Source: Geobacter sp.
Lineage (GTDB): Bacteria; Desulfobacterota; Desulfuromonadia; Geobacterales; Pseudopelobacteraceae
Length of the DNA: 64,000 nt
Assembly: GCA_009684515.1 (NCBI GenBank)
Contig: WKKS01000005.1
Span: forward strand, 124,001 to 188,000
Reading direction: 5' to 3'
Under the pieces are notes generated by a model. That model made no database searches. It was not told the origin of the DNA and saw nothing but the letters and a program-made list of their open reading frames with translations. Positions within the stretch are counted from its first letter, which is position 1, and each line of letters begins with the position of its first letter. The position numbers and the translations under genes were made by a program. This document shows, piece after piece, positions 43,041 through 51,277 of the stretch.

Positions 43041-43817
43041 CTAAATGATTTTACCCACGGGCGCAATATAGATACCGAACTCTTCGCTACCATCAACGCC
43101 CAGCAGATCGTCTATCAATGTCTGGTTGTAGGCAGCTATGGCGCAGGTGCCAGTGTCAATTGCTTCGCAAGCCAGGTAGAGATTCTGGCAGACATGGCCG
43201 GCATCCAATGCGATTACTTTATAGGAAGCCTCCGCATATCGCCATTCGGTTCTGGAGGGTGTTACTGTCCAGATAAAGGTGACTGATGCATTGCCGGCAA
43301 AGCTTTGACCGTGGGTTGCCGCAGTGAGGCGTGCGGACATATGCTCTACAGATTTTATGTGAACAAGCGAGTTGGTCAGTGGCAGGTAACGATATATTCC
43401 GGGCTCCAGTCCTTTAACTCTGTTGACGGCAAGATATGTTTCAAATGGATGACGGCAACCGGCGGAAGGAACCGTTCGCAATACAGCCGCTTCATGAATT
43501 TGTTCACGAACTCCCTGGCAGGCCCAGAGGAGAAAGGCAAGTTCGTCAAGCGAAAGTGACCCAGCGGTAAAACGTCGGTGGCTCTGCCGTTTGGAGATGG
43601 CGGTCTGTAGGTCACATGGAGGAATTGACCAGTTGTCCTGATCAGGCAATTTGACAATCTGGGCGTCAGTCGGTGCGGGCTTCTGGGTTGGTGGTGGTCG
43701 CATCCCGCGGGATTGCGCTGTTTCACTGAAATCGACTTCTTCCCTGATTCGGTCGGTCAAAAAATATCGGCCACTTTCAGTGGTGATTGAAGGGTGTTTT
43801 TTCATGTGCGACACCAT
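43041..43817 (-). CDS. SagB/ThcOx-type nitroreductase-fold dehydrogenase
   Basis: 258 residues. The fold signatures are SKRQSHRRFTAGSLSLDELAFLLWACQGV, TVPSAGCRHPFETYLAVNRV, GIYRYLPLTNSL, YAEASYKVIALDAGHVCQNLYLACEAIDTGTCAIAAY, typical of the FMN-dependent SagB-type dehydrogenases. In some clusters these oxidise azolines in modified peptides, but many stand alone with unknown substrates. No cyclodehydratase or obvious precursor peptide adjoins it, so it is treated as a stand-alone enzyme. An in-frame ATG at 43805 is an alternative start; no strong SD decides. Confidence 0.85.
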   Translation of the reverse strand: MVSHMKKHPSITTESGRYFLTDRIREEVDFSETAQSRGMRPPPTQKPAPTDAQIVKLPDQDNWSIPPCDLQTAISKRQSHRRFTAGSLSLDELAFLLWACQGVREQIHEAAVLRTVPSAGCRHPFETYLAVNRVKGLEPGIYRYLPLTNSLVHIKSVEHMSARLTAATHGQSFAGNASVTFIWTVTPSRTEWRYAEASYKVIALDAGHVCQNLYLACEAIDTGTCAIAAYNQTLIDDLLGVDGSEEFGIYIAPVGKII

Positions 43818-43889
43818 GTGTATCGGTTTGCAGGAAATATGTGCTTATGGATTGTTTAGCTTTTAGAGCCGATTAATGCTTTGATGAAG

Positions 43890-44171
43890 CTATTTGTCAC
43901 CTTCATGCCGGTCAATGAATATGTTTTTCTCCAACCGATCAAGCCCTTTTGCAAGCAAGCGAAACCCTAACATCATCAGTATGAAGCCGGAAACAACGAA
44001 AACAACTGTTTTGAAGACCAGTGCCACGATTCCCATAGTCATAAACGCAATGCCCAGTTTTTGGCAGCGACCCTGAAGTTCAACTCCTTTGCTGTTTACT
44101 GAGAAAAAATATAATTGATAGCACGTTACCAGAAGCGGCAGAGCAATTAGAAATTCTATGTAATGGAACAT
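43890..44171 (-). CDS. Small membrane protein, unknown function
   Basis: 93 residues with hydrophobic segments at about 5-25 and 42-75 and a charged C-terminus (KGLDRLEKNIFIDRHEGDK). Two or three membrane spans are likely. No family recognised. It is the last chromosomal gene before the integrative element. Confidence 0.65.
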   Translation of the reverse strand: MFHYIEFLIALPLLVTCYQLYFFSVNSKGVELQGRCQKLGIAFMTMGIVALVFKTVVFVVSGFILMMLGFRLLAKGLDRLEKNIFIDRHEGDK

Positions 44172-44335
44172 GGCCGACTCCCTGATGATTGATGAATAGC
44201 AATTCAGAATGCTACCACACGGCGCATTTGTACGCTTATAAAAAAACGTGCGGGAAATTTTTTTTCGCTGGGGGAATGTTCGCCGAAGGGTGATTGCCTT
44301 GATAAGGTTGGCGGATTTGCTGCTTCAAACCAAAA
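44172..44335. other. Chromosomal flank left of the element
   Basis: No gene is seen between the small membrane protein and the element boundary. The gap to the first element gene (44567) also contains the orphan terminator and attL described separately; 44392-44566 inside the element shows no gene. Confidence 0.5.
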
Positions 44336-44356
44336 CAGGCCAAGCAATGATGCCTG
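44336..44356 (-). terminator. Orphaned terminator of the tRNA-Gly transcript
   Basis: On the minus strand CAGGC...GCCTG is followed by TTTTGG. It lies just beyond the attL copy of the tRNA 3' end. Before insertion it would have lain 11 nt downstream of the tRNA-Gly 3' repeat. Confidence 0.5.
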
Positions 44357-44364
44357 ACCTGATG

Positions 44365-44391
44365 TTTTTGGAGCGGGAAACGAGATTCGAA
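44365..44391. other. attL: duplicated 3' end of tRNA-Gly
   Basis: 27 bp identical to 55867-55893: a T5 run then GGAGCGGGAAACGAGATTC and GAA. It contains the CCA end, acceptor strand and part of the T arm of tRNA-Gly but not the rest of the tRNA, so it marks the far end of the integrated element. Confidence 0.9.
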
Positions 44392-44566
44392 AATTGCTAG
44401 CAATTTCAGCATTTTACATAATTAACAAATATATCAGATAGTTAGCAAGCACTCCGTCGGTAGTTAGTCCAGTTAAGTCCAGTTTATTTCATCCCGTTTC
44501 AACCTGTTAGGGGTCAGTGGGGGGGCAGCTGTCACAATAAATACTCCGCAAAGCGTTCCCTGCTTT

Positions 44567-45910
44567 TTACACCTCTTTCCTTTTCAAGATAGATATTACT
44601 CTGGATTCATAGGAAGATAGAAACAGGAGATCTCGACAAGTCAGATCGTATGAAGCGGCAACAGTACCTAATTTATGAACCAACTCATCTCGAACATACG
44701 GATTCATTGGATTGATGGTGGCATATACAAGCGACAAATAAATAGCTGCTAAGTTTCTCTTCCTTTGGGTTATATCTATTTTGATCATTCCTTTTTCGGC
44801 ATCTAGCAATGCCACAAGATCATCGTAAAAGAGATCAAACTCAGAGATAGCTTTTTCAACAGAAGCTTGAATCACTTCCTCATCTTCGTATTTAACAGTA
44901 TCAACTGAAGATAAAATATCCTTCATGTATAACCCTCCTCTAAGTTTTTCGAATCCAGCGTGTGCATCTTTAACCTGAAACGACTGTCGCTCTCTGTACC
45001 ATTGGTACGCAGAGAACATCAATCCAGTTTTTTCAAGTTTAAGGCTCTGTACTGCAGAAGATACACTGCCTAACTTGCATAATTCTATCGACTTGAATAC
45101 ATCTGAAAAAAGAACATCCGAAAAACTGAATTCCCTCTTGAGTAGCTTATCATGGGGTATATTAAAAAACCTTTCAGCCCAGCCTTCATTAAAACTTGAC
45201 GACGTTTCCGTAATTCCAGATAAATTGTTCTGGGATAAAACAGACTTGACGCTTTCAATATCCCGTTCATACAAATGAAGTGAATCAGCATAATGCATTT
45301 GCGTCCCAATTTCGACACCTAATGCATTAGCGATATATTTCTGTAATAAATAGAATATGACAATATTGTATGGAACACCTAGGTAAAGATCGTTCGACCT
45401 ACATGTAACAGTAATATTGAGCTTGTTATCCCTGATTTTCAAATAGGCAGCGGTATTACAAGGCACGTCAAGAGATATAGAACCTAGGTCCTCAACATCC
45501 CACATTGTTAAAACAACCCGGCGTGAGGAACTATCTTTTTTAAGAATATTTATTGCAGAATCAATTTGATCAAGCTGGAAATAGTGCCTGAGTCTATATC
45601 CATATGCCCCGTTCAAGGTGGAACCATCATCAGAAAATTTCTTATAATCTGAAATATAGAATGACAATGGCTCAACCAAATTACTTCCACTAATTAACCA
45701 TGAAAACTCCGCCAAGGCAAAAAGTGGGTTAAATCCACGCCCATTTAAAATAATTAGCCTGATGTCATCTTCGACTAATTCATAACAAGCTGGTCCAAGA
45801 TCCTTAACCGCCCCAACTCTTGATTCAGAAAACGGTACGTTGGCCTGATATCCGTACTCCAATATTTTATAATAAAGTAGGTTTGTAGATTCAGAGGAGA
45901 AGAATATCAC
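44567..45910 (-). CDS. Thymidylate-synthase-like protein with C-terminal extension
   Basis: 447 residues. The first 260 match the ThyA fold: NPLFALAEFSWLISGSN, GAYGYRLR, a phosphate-binding SRR (SSSRRVVLTMWDVEDL), active-site PC at VPCNTAAYLK, RSND, LGVPYNIVIFYLL and a final DSLHLYERD. The catalytic Cys, the RSxD and the Asn of PYNI that favours uracil over cytosine are kept, but the His after the Cys is Asn (PCN, not PCH). The C-terminal 180 residues are not part of normal ThyA and are unrecognised. The GTG start overlaps the MazG stop by 4 bp. It could methylate or hydroxymethylate dUMP, or act on another pyrimidine nucleotide. Last gene of the cargo operon. Confidence 0.82.
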   Translation of the reverse strand: MIFFSSESTNLLYYKILEYGYQANVPFSESRVGAVKDLGPACYELVEDDIRLIILNGRGFNPLFALAEFSWLISGSNLVEPLSFYISDYKKFSDDGSTLNGAYGYRLRHYFQLDQIDSAINILKKDSSSRRVVLTMWDVEDLGSISLDVPCNTAAYLKIRDNKLNITVTCRSNDLYLGVPYNIVIFYLLQKYIANALGVEIGTQMHYADSLHLYERDIESVKSVLSQNNLSGITETSSSFNEGWAERFFNIPHDKLLKREFSFSDVLFSDVFKSIELCKLGSVSSAVQSLKLEKTGLMFSAYQWYRERQSFQVKDAHAGFEKLRGGLYMKDILSSVDTVKYEDEEVIQASVEKAISEFDLFYDDLVALLDAEKGMIKIDITQRKRNLAAIYLSLVYATINPMNPYVRDELVHKLGTVAASYDLTCRDLLFLSSYESRVISILKRKEV

Positions 45911-46245
45911 TTTCCTTTAAACCTTTCTTTATTAATAGCTAGTTTCCGAAGAAATCCATCTTCAAGGTCGATATTAAGGTAATTTGATATTTTTATAATA
46001 TATATAAGCGCGTCAATAACCTCTTCGGAAACCTCGTCGGATTTTTCAGAATATGGAAAGTCACCACGTCTAATTTTTTTTACTATATTCGCCAGTTCCC
46101 CTATTTCACCGAATAAACAGACTAAAAGGTGCTCAAGTTCTTCAAGGCGGATTTCTCCAGTGGTAGAACGAAAAGAAAATTCTGGTCGTAATGTGTAATC
46201 GAATTCGCTCTGCATTTTTTTTATATCATCAATTGTTAGCGACAT
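45907..46245 (-). CDS. MazG-like nucleotide pyrophosphohydrolase
   Basis: 112 residues, all-alpha. The metal-binding pattern is visible as EIGE (in LFGEIGELANIVKKIRRG) and EEVID (in VSEEVIDALIYIIKISNYL), then a KLAINKERF end typical of the family. Such enzymes hydrolyse (d)NTPs to monophosphates. It overlaps the preceding gene by 10 bp and the next by 4 bp, so it is translationally coupled within the cargo operon. With a thymidylate-synthase-like and a kinase-like partner it probably acts on a pyrimidine deoxynucleotide pool. Confidence 0.87.
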   Translation of the reverse strand: MSLTIDDIKKMQSEFDYTLRPEFSFRSTTGEIRLEELEHLLVCLFGEIGELANIVKKIRRGDFPYSEKSDEVSEEVIDALIYIIKISNYLNIDLEDGFLRKLAINKERFKGK

Positions 46246-47159
46246 TTTTCAACCTCTGCTATGAGCAGGCTAAGGTTTTCTAAATACTTATCGGAAATCG
46301 GTTTTATGTCAGTGTGATGAGAACTTATTATTCTGATTGAGCTCAGCTGCTCAGCAGAATCAAGACAGGCATCAACAAGGGTTTTGAAATGAGGATTTGT
46401 TAGTGTGCCGTTTATACGCTTATTAACGGTGGGATCATTTATATTTTCTTTTATGTACTTAAGAGAATTATTTTCCACAAATGTGGTATCATAAAGTTTT
46501 TCTTTTAACAAATCGGCAAGTTGCCCAACGTCATCCTGAAGAAGAGCCAATATTTTGCCATCACGCATTGACTCTATTTTGGGCCGAACAAGTGTATTGA
46601 TTTTTGGATTTATATATCCTCTGAAAGCAATTACATGCAGATTCACAAATTCAATTTTTTTGAGTTGAGAATATATCTGATTACATATTATTCTAATTTC
46701 TTCAATGTTGATTCTGAAAAATTTCGAGACCTCTAAAGCTCTAAAATATGTGGTTACATACAGGGTATTATCAGCTTCAAGTGAAAATTGTAGAATCATA
46801 AACGAAGGAATCGGATCATCCCCCTTTTTTAATATATCGTTTTGCGAAATCAAGGAGATTATTGCCCTGTTACCGTTATGCTTATTACGAAGTTCCTCAA
46901 TTACATGTGGTACCCCGAGCGGAGTAATAAATTCACCATGATTCAAATATAAGTGATCCGGTTTTTCTGGATTTTGAAAATCTTCCGCTAGCTGTTCAAC
47001 GTCTTTAAGTTCTGATACTAGTACAAGTGAAATAGGAAATCTGACTTTAACGCTAAAATTAATACAATATTCTTTAGCAGATTCTTCCACAATGGATTCG
47101 GCAAGCTGCACGCATTCGCGCAACGAAGAAATTTCCTTAAATTCATCACTATTTGCCAT
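46236..47159 (-). CDS. Unknown protein, possible degenerate thymidylate-synthase fold
   Basis: 307 residues from the ATG at 47159 (GGTGGGGGGC upstream; a TTG at 47174 is possible). No confident family. A segment at about 98-170 (NRAIISLISQNDI...IPSFMILQFSLEADNTLYVTTYFRALEVSKFFRINIEEI) follows the order of the ThyA core strands: arginine-containing strand, active-site PC loop, QF strand, RS.D loop, GLP.NI helix. Here the Cys is Ser and the RSxD motif is lost. If correct it is a catalytically dead partner of the thymidylate-synthase-like gene two places downstream. It overlaps the kinase gene by 11 bp. The relation is by eye and needs a structure comparison. Confidence 0.75.
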   Translation of the reverse strand: MANSDEFKEISSLRECVQLAESIVEESAKEYCINFSVKVRFPISLVLVSELKDVEQLAEDFQNPEKPDHLYLNHGEFITPLGVPHVIEELRNKHNGNRAIISLISQNDILKKGDDPIPSFMILQFSLEADNTLYVTTYFRALEVSKFFRINIEEIRIICNQIYSQLKKIEFVNLHVIAFRGYINPKINTLVRPKIESMRDGKILALLQDDVGQLADLLKEKLYDTTFVENNSLKYIKENINDPTVNKRINGTLTNPHFKTLVDACLDSAEQLSSIRIISSHHTDIKPISDKYLENLSLLIAEVEKCR

Positions 47160-47781
47160 TATGCCCCCCACCAATTACGAACTTAATTATTGAATTATGA
47201 ACTTCTGAAACAGGAAGGTCAGCCTTTACCTGTAACAGCTTTCCATTGTATTCACTAAAGATTCTTTTATAATTATTGCTGACAGCAGTAAGCTTTACTT
47301 CATTTTCATACACATCTTGATGAGACCTATTTTCCATGCGCTTTAATGAAACTTGTATAGGGTTGTCAAGATAGATAACAATATCGGGCTCAGGAAATTT
47401 ATTATTAAGACTCCTTACAAACTCGAAATCATCTTCGTTTTCACAATGATAAGCAAATGAAGAAAAGTAGTACCTTGTGCTGATTACATGATTTCCATCA
47501 TTGATTAGTTTAAAAACTCCGTCGACATCATTATAGAGATGATCATGCCGATCAGCCGCAAACAAGTAAGCCATTTGATGGTCGAATTTTTCTTTGTCAT
47601 TTGAAAAGATCACTCTTCTCTTCATTCCTTCACGGATGAGACTTCCAATTGGACCAGTTGAAGGTTCTGTTGTGACAATTGAAGGTTGGCCTGATTCACC
47701 AAGGTATTTTGCAAGCAACTGTGCTTGTGTTGACGTCCCTGACCCGTCAATTCCCTCAAATACTATAAACATTGGCTTCAT
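47149..47781 (-). CDS. Thymidylate kinase-like P-loop kinase
   Basis: 210 residues. The P-loop FEGIDGSGTSTQAQLLAKYL is typical of dTMP kinase, followed by TTEPSTGPIGSLIREGMK and a late YENE/LID-like part. The usual DR(Y/F) catalytic element reads STRYYFSSFAYH, with Thr for the Asp, so activity or specificity may be altered. It lies 15 bp after the metallophosphoesterase and overlaps the next gene. The product would phosphorylate dTMP or a modified pyrimidine monophosphate made by the operon's synthase. Confidence 0.88.
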   Translation of the reverse strand: MKPMFIVFEGIDGSGTSTQAQLLAKYLGESGQPSIVTTEPSTGPIGSLIREGMKRRVIFSNDKEKFDHQMAYLFAADRHDHLYNDVDGVFKLINDGNHVISTRYYFSSFAYHCENEDDFEFVRSLNNKFPEPDIVIYLDNPIQVSLKRMENRSHQDVYENEVKLTAVSNNYKRIFSEYNGKLLQVKADLPVSEVHNSIIKFVIGGGHNGK

Positions 47782-47796
47782 AAATCATCCTTAGAA

Positions 47797-48609
47797 TTAA
47801 GAGTTTGTGCATACATAGCCACCAAGTCGACCATATTTAACATTATCTTTTAAATGCACAAATTCTTTATAAATTATTCTATCTGGCAATATCTGATAGG
47901 TATTAATGCCCGTTACAGCTCCGTTGAAGGAGACAGTTCGAACACCGAAGCAGTACATATGCGAAGAACCAAAAGGAAATCTTTGCGAAAAATGTTGATG
48001 TCCATGAAATAAATAGTTGAATTTATATTTGTCGAGTAGCAAAAGAAGTTCATAAGCGTTCCTAATAACTGACTGATCTTGCTCATTTATGTTTAAGATG
48101 TGGTGATGAAAATAAGCAACTCTTATTTTTTCATCATTTTTGATTCTCAATACTCTATCTAATTCAGCTATATCAACATATCCGTACTTATGATCTAAAC
48201 GATATGCCGTATTTATGCCTATAAAAAGGATGCCGTTATTAGAAACGATAGAAACACTATCACTTTTATAGCTACAGATATTATCGCCTCTAACTCCATA
48301 AGCAAATGATTCAAAATCTTTAAAATATCTCTGGCCATTTGCTATAATGTCGTGATTGCCAGGGCACAACAAAACATTTTCCCTCTTGAAGGGGACTGTT
48401 CCAAAGAGAGTTTTAAAAAATCTGGTTGCGATCGTATACGAATTCAAATCCCCCTGAAAAGCAATGTCACCAGTAACTAGTAATATGCATTCTGGATCAC
48501 CAATTTCAGAAAATAATTGCTGAATACCGCATATTATTTCAGCTTCTTGGATGTTCTTTCCTGAGGCACCGCAGTGAATATCAGAAATATGGATTATGTT
48601 TTGGTTCAT
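47797..48609 (-). CDS. Calcineurin-like metallophosphoesterase
   Basis: 270 residues from the ATG at 48609 (AAGAGA upstream; an ATG at 48651 adds 14 residues without a good SD). The five metal-binding motifs are visible: DIHCG, TGDIAFQGD, PGNHD, AYFHHH and HGHQH. The family includes nucleotide phosphodiesterases and phosphatases; no signal peptide, so cytoplasmic. In this operon a nucleotide phosphatase or cyclic-nucleotide phosphodiesterase role is likely but cannot be chosen from sequence. It follows the 5'-nucleotidase by 114 bp. Confidence 0.87.
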   Translation of the reverse strand: MNQNIIHISDIHCGASGKNIQEAEIICGIQQLFSEIGDPECILLVTGDIAFQGDLNSYTIATRFFKTLFGTVPFKRENVLLCPGNHDIIANGQRYFKDFESFAYGVRGDNICSYKSDSVSIVSNNGILFIGINTAYRLDHKYGYVDIAELDRVLRIKNDEKIRVAYFHHHILNINEQDQSVIRNAYELLLLLDKYKFNYLFHGHQHFSQRFPFGSSHMYCFGVRTVSFNGAVTGINTYQILPDRIIYKEFVHLKDNVKYGRLGGYVCTNS

Positions 48610-48723
48610 TAGAGTCTCTTTGCGCCATATAAAATCTTGTAAATGTACCAAAATTTAAGACTAAAGTCCAAATAAAGAGTTAGTTGTCAAGATGCCTACA
48701 TACTTCCGCGTCAGATATGTGGA

Positions 48724-49653
48724 CTACTCGATGCTTTTATTCGCGATACCAAACGGAATATGCACCATTGGTATGTCACCCGCTTCGGATTCGAGATGGC
48801 TTTTTTGATCATCGAAATACATGTGTGGCTTCAATGTTGAAAGTATTCTGTCTTTTTGCATCCCACCAAGAAAAAAGGTCTCATTTGCGCAAACTCCCCA
48901 GTGTTCCAGAGTGGTTATTACCCTTTCATGAGCAGGTGCATTTCTGGCGGTAACAATCGCAGTTCTAATGATACGCTGATAGTCTCTATTTTTTTCTTCC
49001 TCTCTATCTTCCAACTTCTGCATGTACGATAGTTTTTTGAATAGATCAGCTAGTGGCCCTGGTTTGTGTGGTATATGCGAATTCAGTACCTCGTACTTGT
49101 GAAATGCAGGTAAATCAGAACCCTTAAAAACGACTTCGGATTCATCGTCAGCGATTACGCCATCAAAGTCGAAAGCAATTATTAATTCATCATTATCATC
49201 ATCTACTACTACGCTTGGCAGTACAGTTCCACCCGGATACCCTTTAGCAATTGCTTTCAAAACATCTTCTTCATTTGCCGAAAGAAACAGAGATGCATTA
49301 AATGCGGGAATATATTCGTATGGAGATTTTCCTTCCATAAATGCTGCCCTTGAAATATCTAAACCGTAGTGAGCTATCGATCTAAATACCCTTTTTCCGG
49401 TAGCTGCAGAGTTTTTGGAGAGTAGTACGACTTCTACTGGAGACTGTTGAGGGAATCGCTTATTGATATTTAAAAATCTACGAATAAATGGGAAAGCAAC
49501 TCCTTTTCCAAGCTCCTTATTCAAATTTTCGGTTTGGAACTCCTTATATGCTTTCGGACCTTTCTCTAAGAAAATAGCATGCGATTCTGAAAGATCGAAT
49601 AGTGCGCTTGATGAAACGGCAATAACCAGTTTTCTGTCTATTGGGTATGGCAT
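48724..49653 (-). CDS. Cytosolic 5'-nucleotidase (NT5C1-like, HAD-type)
   Basis: 309 residues without a signal peptide. Motifs include LVIAVSSSALFDL near the start, the HAD nucleophile region AFDFDGVIADDESE at about 162-175, AIVTARNAPAHERVITTLEHWGV and FLGGMQKDRILSTLKPHMYFDDQKSHL. It fits the bacterial relatives of vertebrate cytosolic 5'-nucleotidase I, which dephosphorylate nucleoside monophosphates. It is the first gene of the six-gene cargo operon, with the likely promoter in 49654-49760. Confidence 0.87.
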   Translation of the reverse strand: MPYPIDRKLVIAVSSSALFDLSESHAIFLEKGPKAYKEFQTENLNKELGKGVAFPFIRRFLNINKRFPQQSPVEVVLLSKNSAATGKRVFRSIAHYGLDISRAAFMEGKSPYEYIPAFNASLFLSANEEDVLKAIAKGYPGGTVLPSVVVDDDNDELIIAFDFDGVIADDESEVVFKGSDLPAFHKYEVLNSHIPHKPGPLADLFKKLSYMQKLEDREEEKNRDYQRIIRTAIVTARNAPAHERVITTLEHWGVCANETFFLGGMQKDRILSTLKPHMYFDDQKSHLESEAGDIPMVHIPFGIANKSIE

Positions 49654-50252
49654 ATAATTCCTTTGTCAATTTTGTTATTGACCTGATCCGGTCAACTCGC
49701 TTGGGATATCAACCAACATTTTTCTGACCATCTCCGTTCTAACTCTGCAGTCGCTTAAATAATTCTCACAGACTTATCACATTGATCATGTCCAAACAAA
49801 GCTTATTATTTCAGCACTTCCCGGAGACCAGGGAAGGCGCTATAAGCCGACCAAGTCGAAGGGTGATGGCGAACGTTAGTGAGCGCAAGTGCAAAAGGCG
49901 GAACGTTAGTTCCGCCGTCCCAATAACTCCGATAAGTCCATTAACCTCAAATGTTCCCTAATTGTTTCGTCCGGCAATCCGGCATCTTTACGCCGGTTTG
50001 ACAGACGGCCTGTAGTCTTTGGCGATTATGACGCCGCCGTAACGAAACAGAGTGCAACGCCGTGAAGTGAAGCGCGGTGTGCTATGAGTTGCCGTTGATT
50101 CTTTGAATCTATCCTGGCGAAAGTTAGACGGCGCGGCCTTGTGCGCTGGCTGACTGTAGCGGTCTTTCCCACTTTTTAAAGCTTTTCTTCAAAATTATAG
50201 ATATTTCAGCTACCATGACCGCCATCATTACAAAAGATGACCGGAGACAGAT
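49654..50252. other. Divergent intergenic region of the element, possible origin
   Basis: About 600 bp between the divergent cargo operon and replication module with no supported gene. It holds the 10-mer GAACGTTAGT twice, 30 bp apart (49871-49880 and 49901-49910), the second inside a perfect 8-bp hairpin GGCGGAAC / GTTCCGCC (49897-49916). Both promoters must be here. A replication origin for the Rep protein is plausible; no iteron array is obvious. Confidence 0.5.
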
Positions 50253-51209
50253 ATGAATAACGTCGAAATGTGGGCAAAAGACAAGCCGCCACTCATTGCC
50301 CAGTTTGCCCCACAAATGGCCGCTTTCTCACGTGAACTGCCTGATTTGTTCCGCAACCTGAAAAAACGTAATCTTGCCAATCAAAAATCAGACTTACCGC
50401 ACCTGCCTTCCTGGTATGCCCTCTACCGCAATCATAAAAAATATTGCGAACCTTTTTTAAAAATGCTGGTTGAATCATCAGAGTATGCCAGCCAACTCCT
50501 GACACTTGGCGTCGATTTACATGAACACTCTAGACAGAAAGAGGTCATTGCAACGCGCACACAAACTGACGACGATCTACGCAACGGCAGAGTATTCTGG
50601 CATAACCTCAAAGAACTCTCCTTTGCAGACCTGAGGGATGATTTTGAAGATCGAAAGCTTGATTGTGCCACTACTGCGACCATCCAAAAATATATCTCCG
50701 AATACAGCATGGAAATCTCATTCATCTTTCAGGTATTCACCCCCTGTTACATCCTCTACAAAATGCATCCGATACATTTGTACCGCAAAGCCTGTCGCAA
50801 TGATTCCAAAGGCAACGTCAATATCAGTGCCATCGATATGTTGCTGCGTCTTGATCCGCTCATGCTCCATGATCCGGCAATCGGCCAGCAGATTCAAAAA
50901 GTCCGGCTGTTCGGCAGACAGACCACCTATCAGAACCTTGTCGAAGCCCCCTTGAAACCATTTAAAGCCACCATCACCAACAGCAAAATAAAGGCATCAA
51001 TTGCGTCGCTGATTTCCATACTGGCTGAGCAACTTAATCAACCGCTTACGTCAAGAGAAATCAGGAAACTTTTTGACGCTATAGCCAAAGATGCTGACAA
51101 AGTTGACGATGATAAGCATATCCCTCGAACTACGGAAACATTCAGCAAATCCATACAGAGAAAACGTTCATCCTGGGAGCCACTACTTCCCCGGACAGTA
51201 AAACCTTAA
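50253..51209 (+). CDS. Unknown protein of the element's replication module
   Basis: 318 residues, soluble, no signal peptide or metal-binding motif. No family recognised. It is rich in charged and aromatic residues and predicted mostly helical (PHLPSWYALYRNHKKYCEPFLKML; SLISILAEQLNQPLTSREIRKLFDAIAKDADK). GGAGA precedes the ATG and the Rep gene follows after 68 bp on the same strand, so it is likely the first gene of the replication module. It might be a regulator or replication accessory protein. Confidence 0.72.
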   Translation: MNNVEMWAKDKPPLIAQFAPQMAAFSRELPDLFRNLKKRNLANQKSDLPHLPSWYALYRNHKKYCEPFLKMLVESSEYASQLLTLGVDLHEHSRQKEVIATRTQTDDDLRNGRVFWHNLKELSFADLRDDFEDRKLDCATTATIQKYISEYSMEISFIFQVFTPCYILYKMHPIHLYRKACRNDSKGNVNISAIDMLLRLDPLMLHDPAIGQQIQKVRLFGRQTTYQNLVEAPLKPFKATITNSKIKASIASLISILAEQLNQPLTSREIRKLFDAIAKDADKVDDDKHIPRTTETFSKSIQRKRSSWEPLLPRTVKP

Positions 51210-51277
51210 AGCAGTGTCCGGGTAACCGCTAAAATCATGGCGATAATTCAAGTATCACACTACTTGAAGGAGTCTCC

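Noticed and set aside
43041..43817. SagB-type dehydrogenase as part of a peptide-modification cluster acting on the 20-residue peptide
   Set aside because: No YcaO/E1-like cyclodehydratase is present, the gene is over 10 kb from the nearest peptide copy, and stand-alone members are common.
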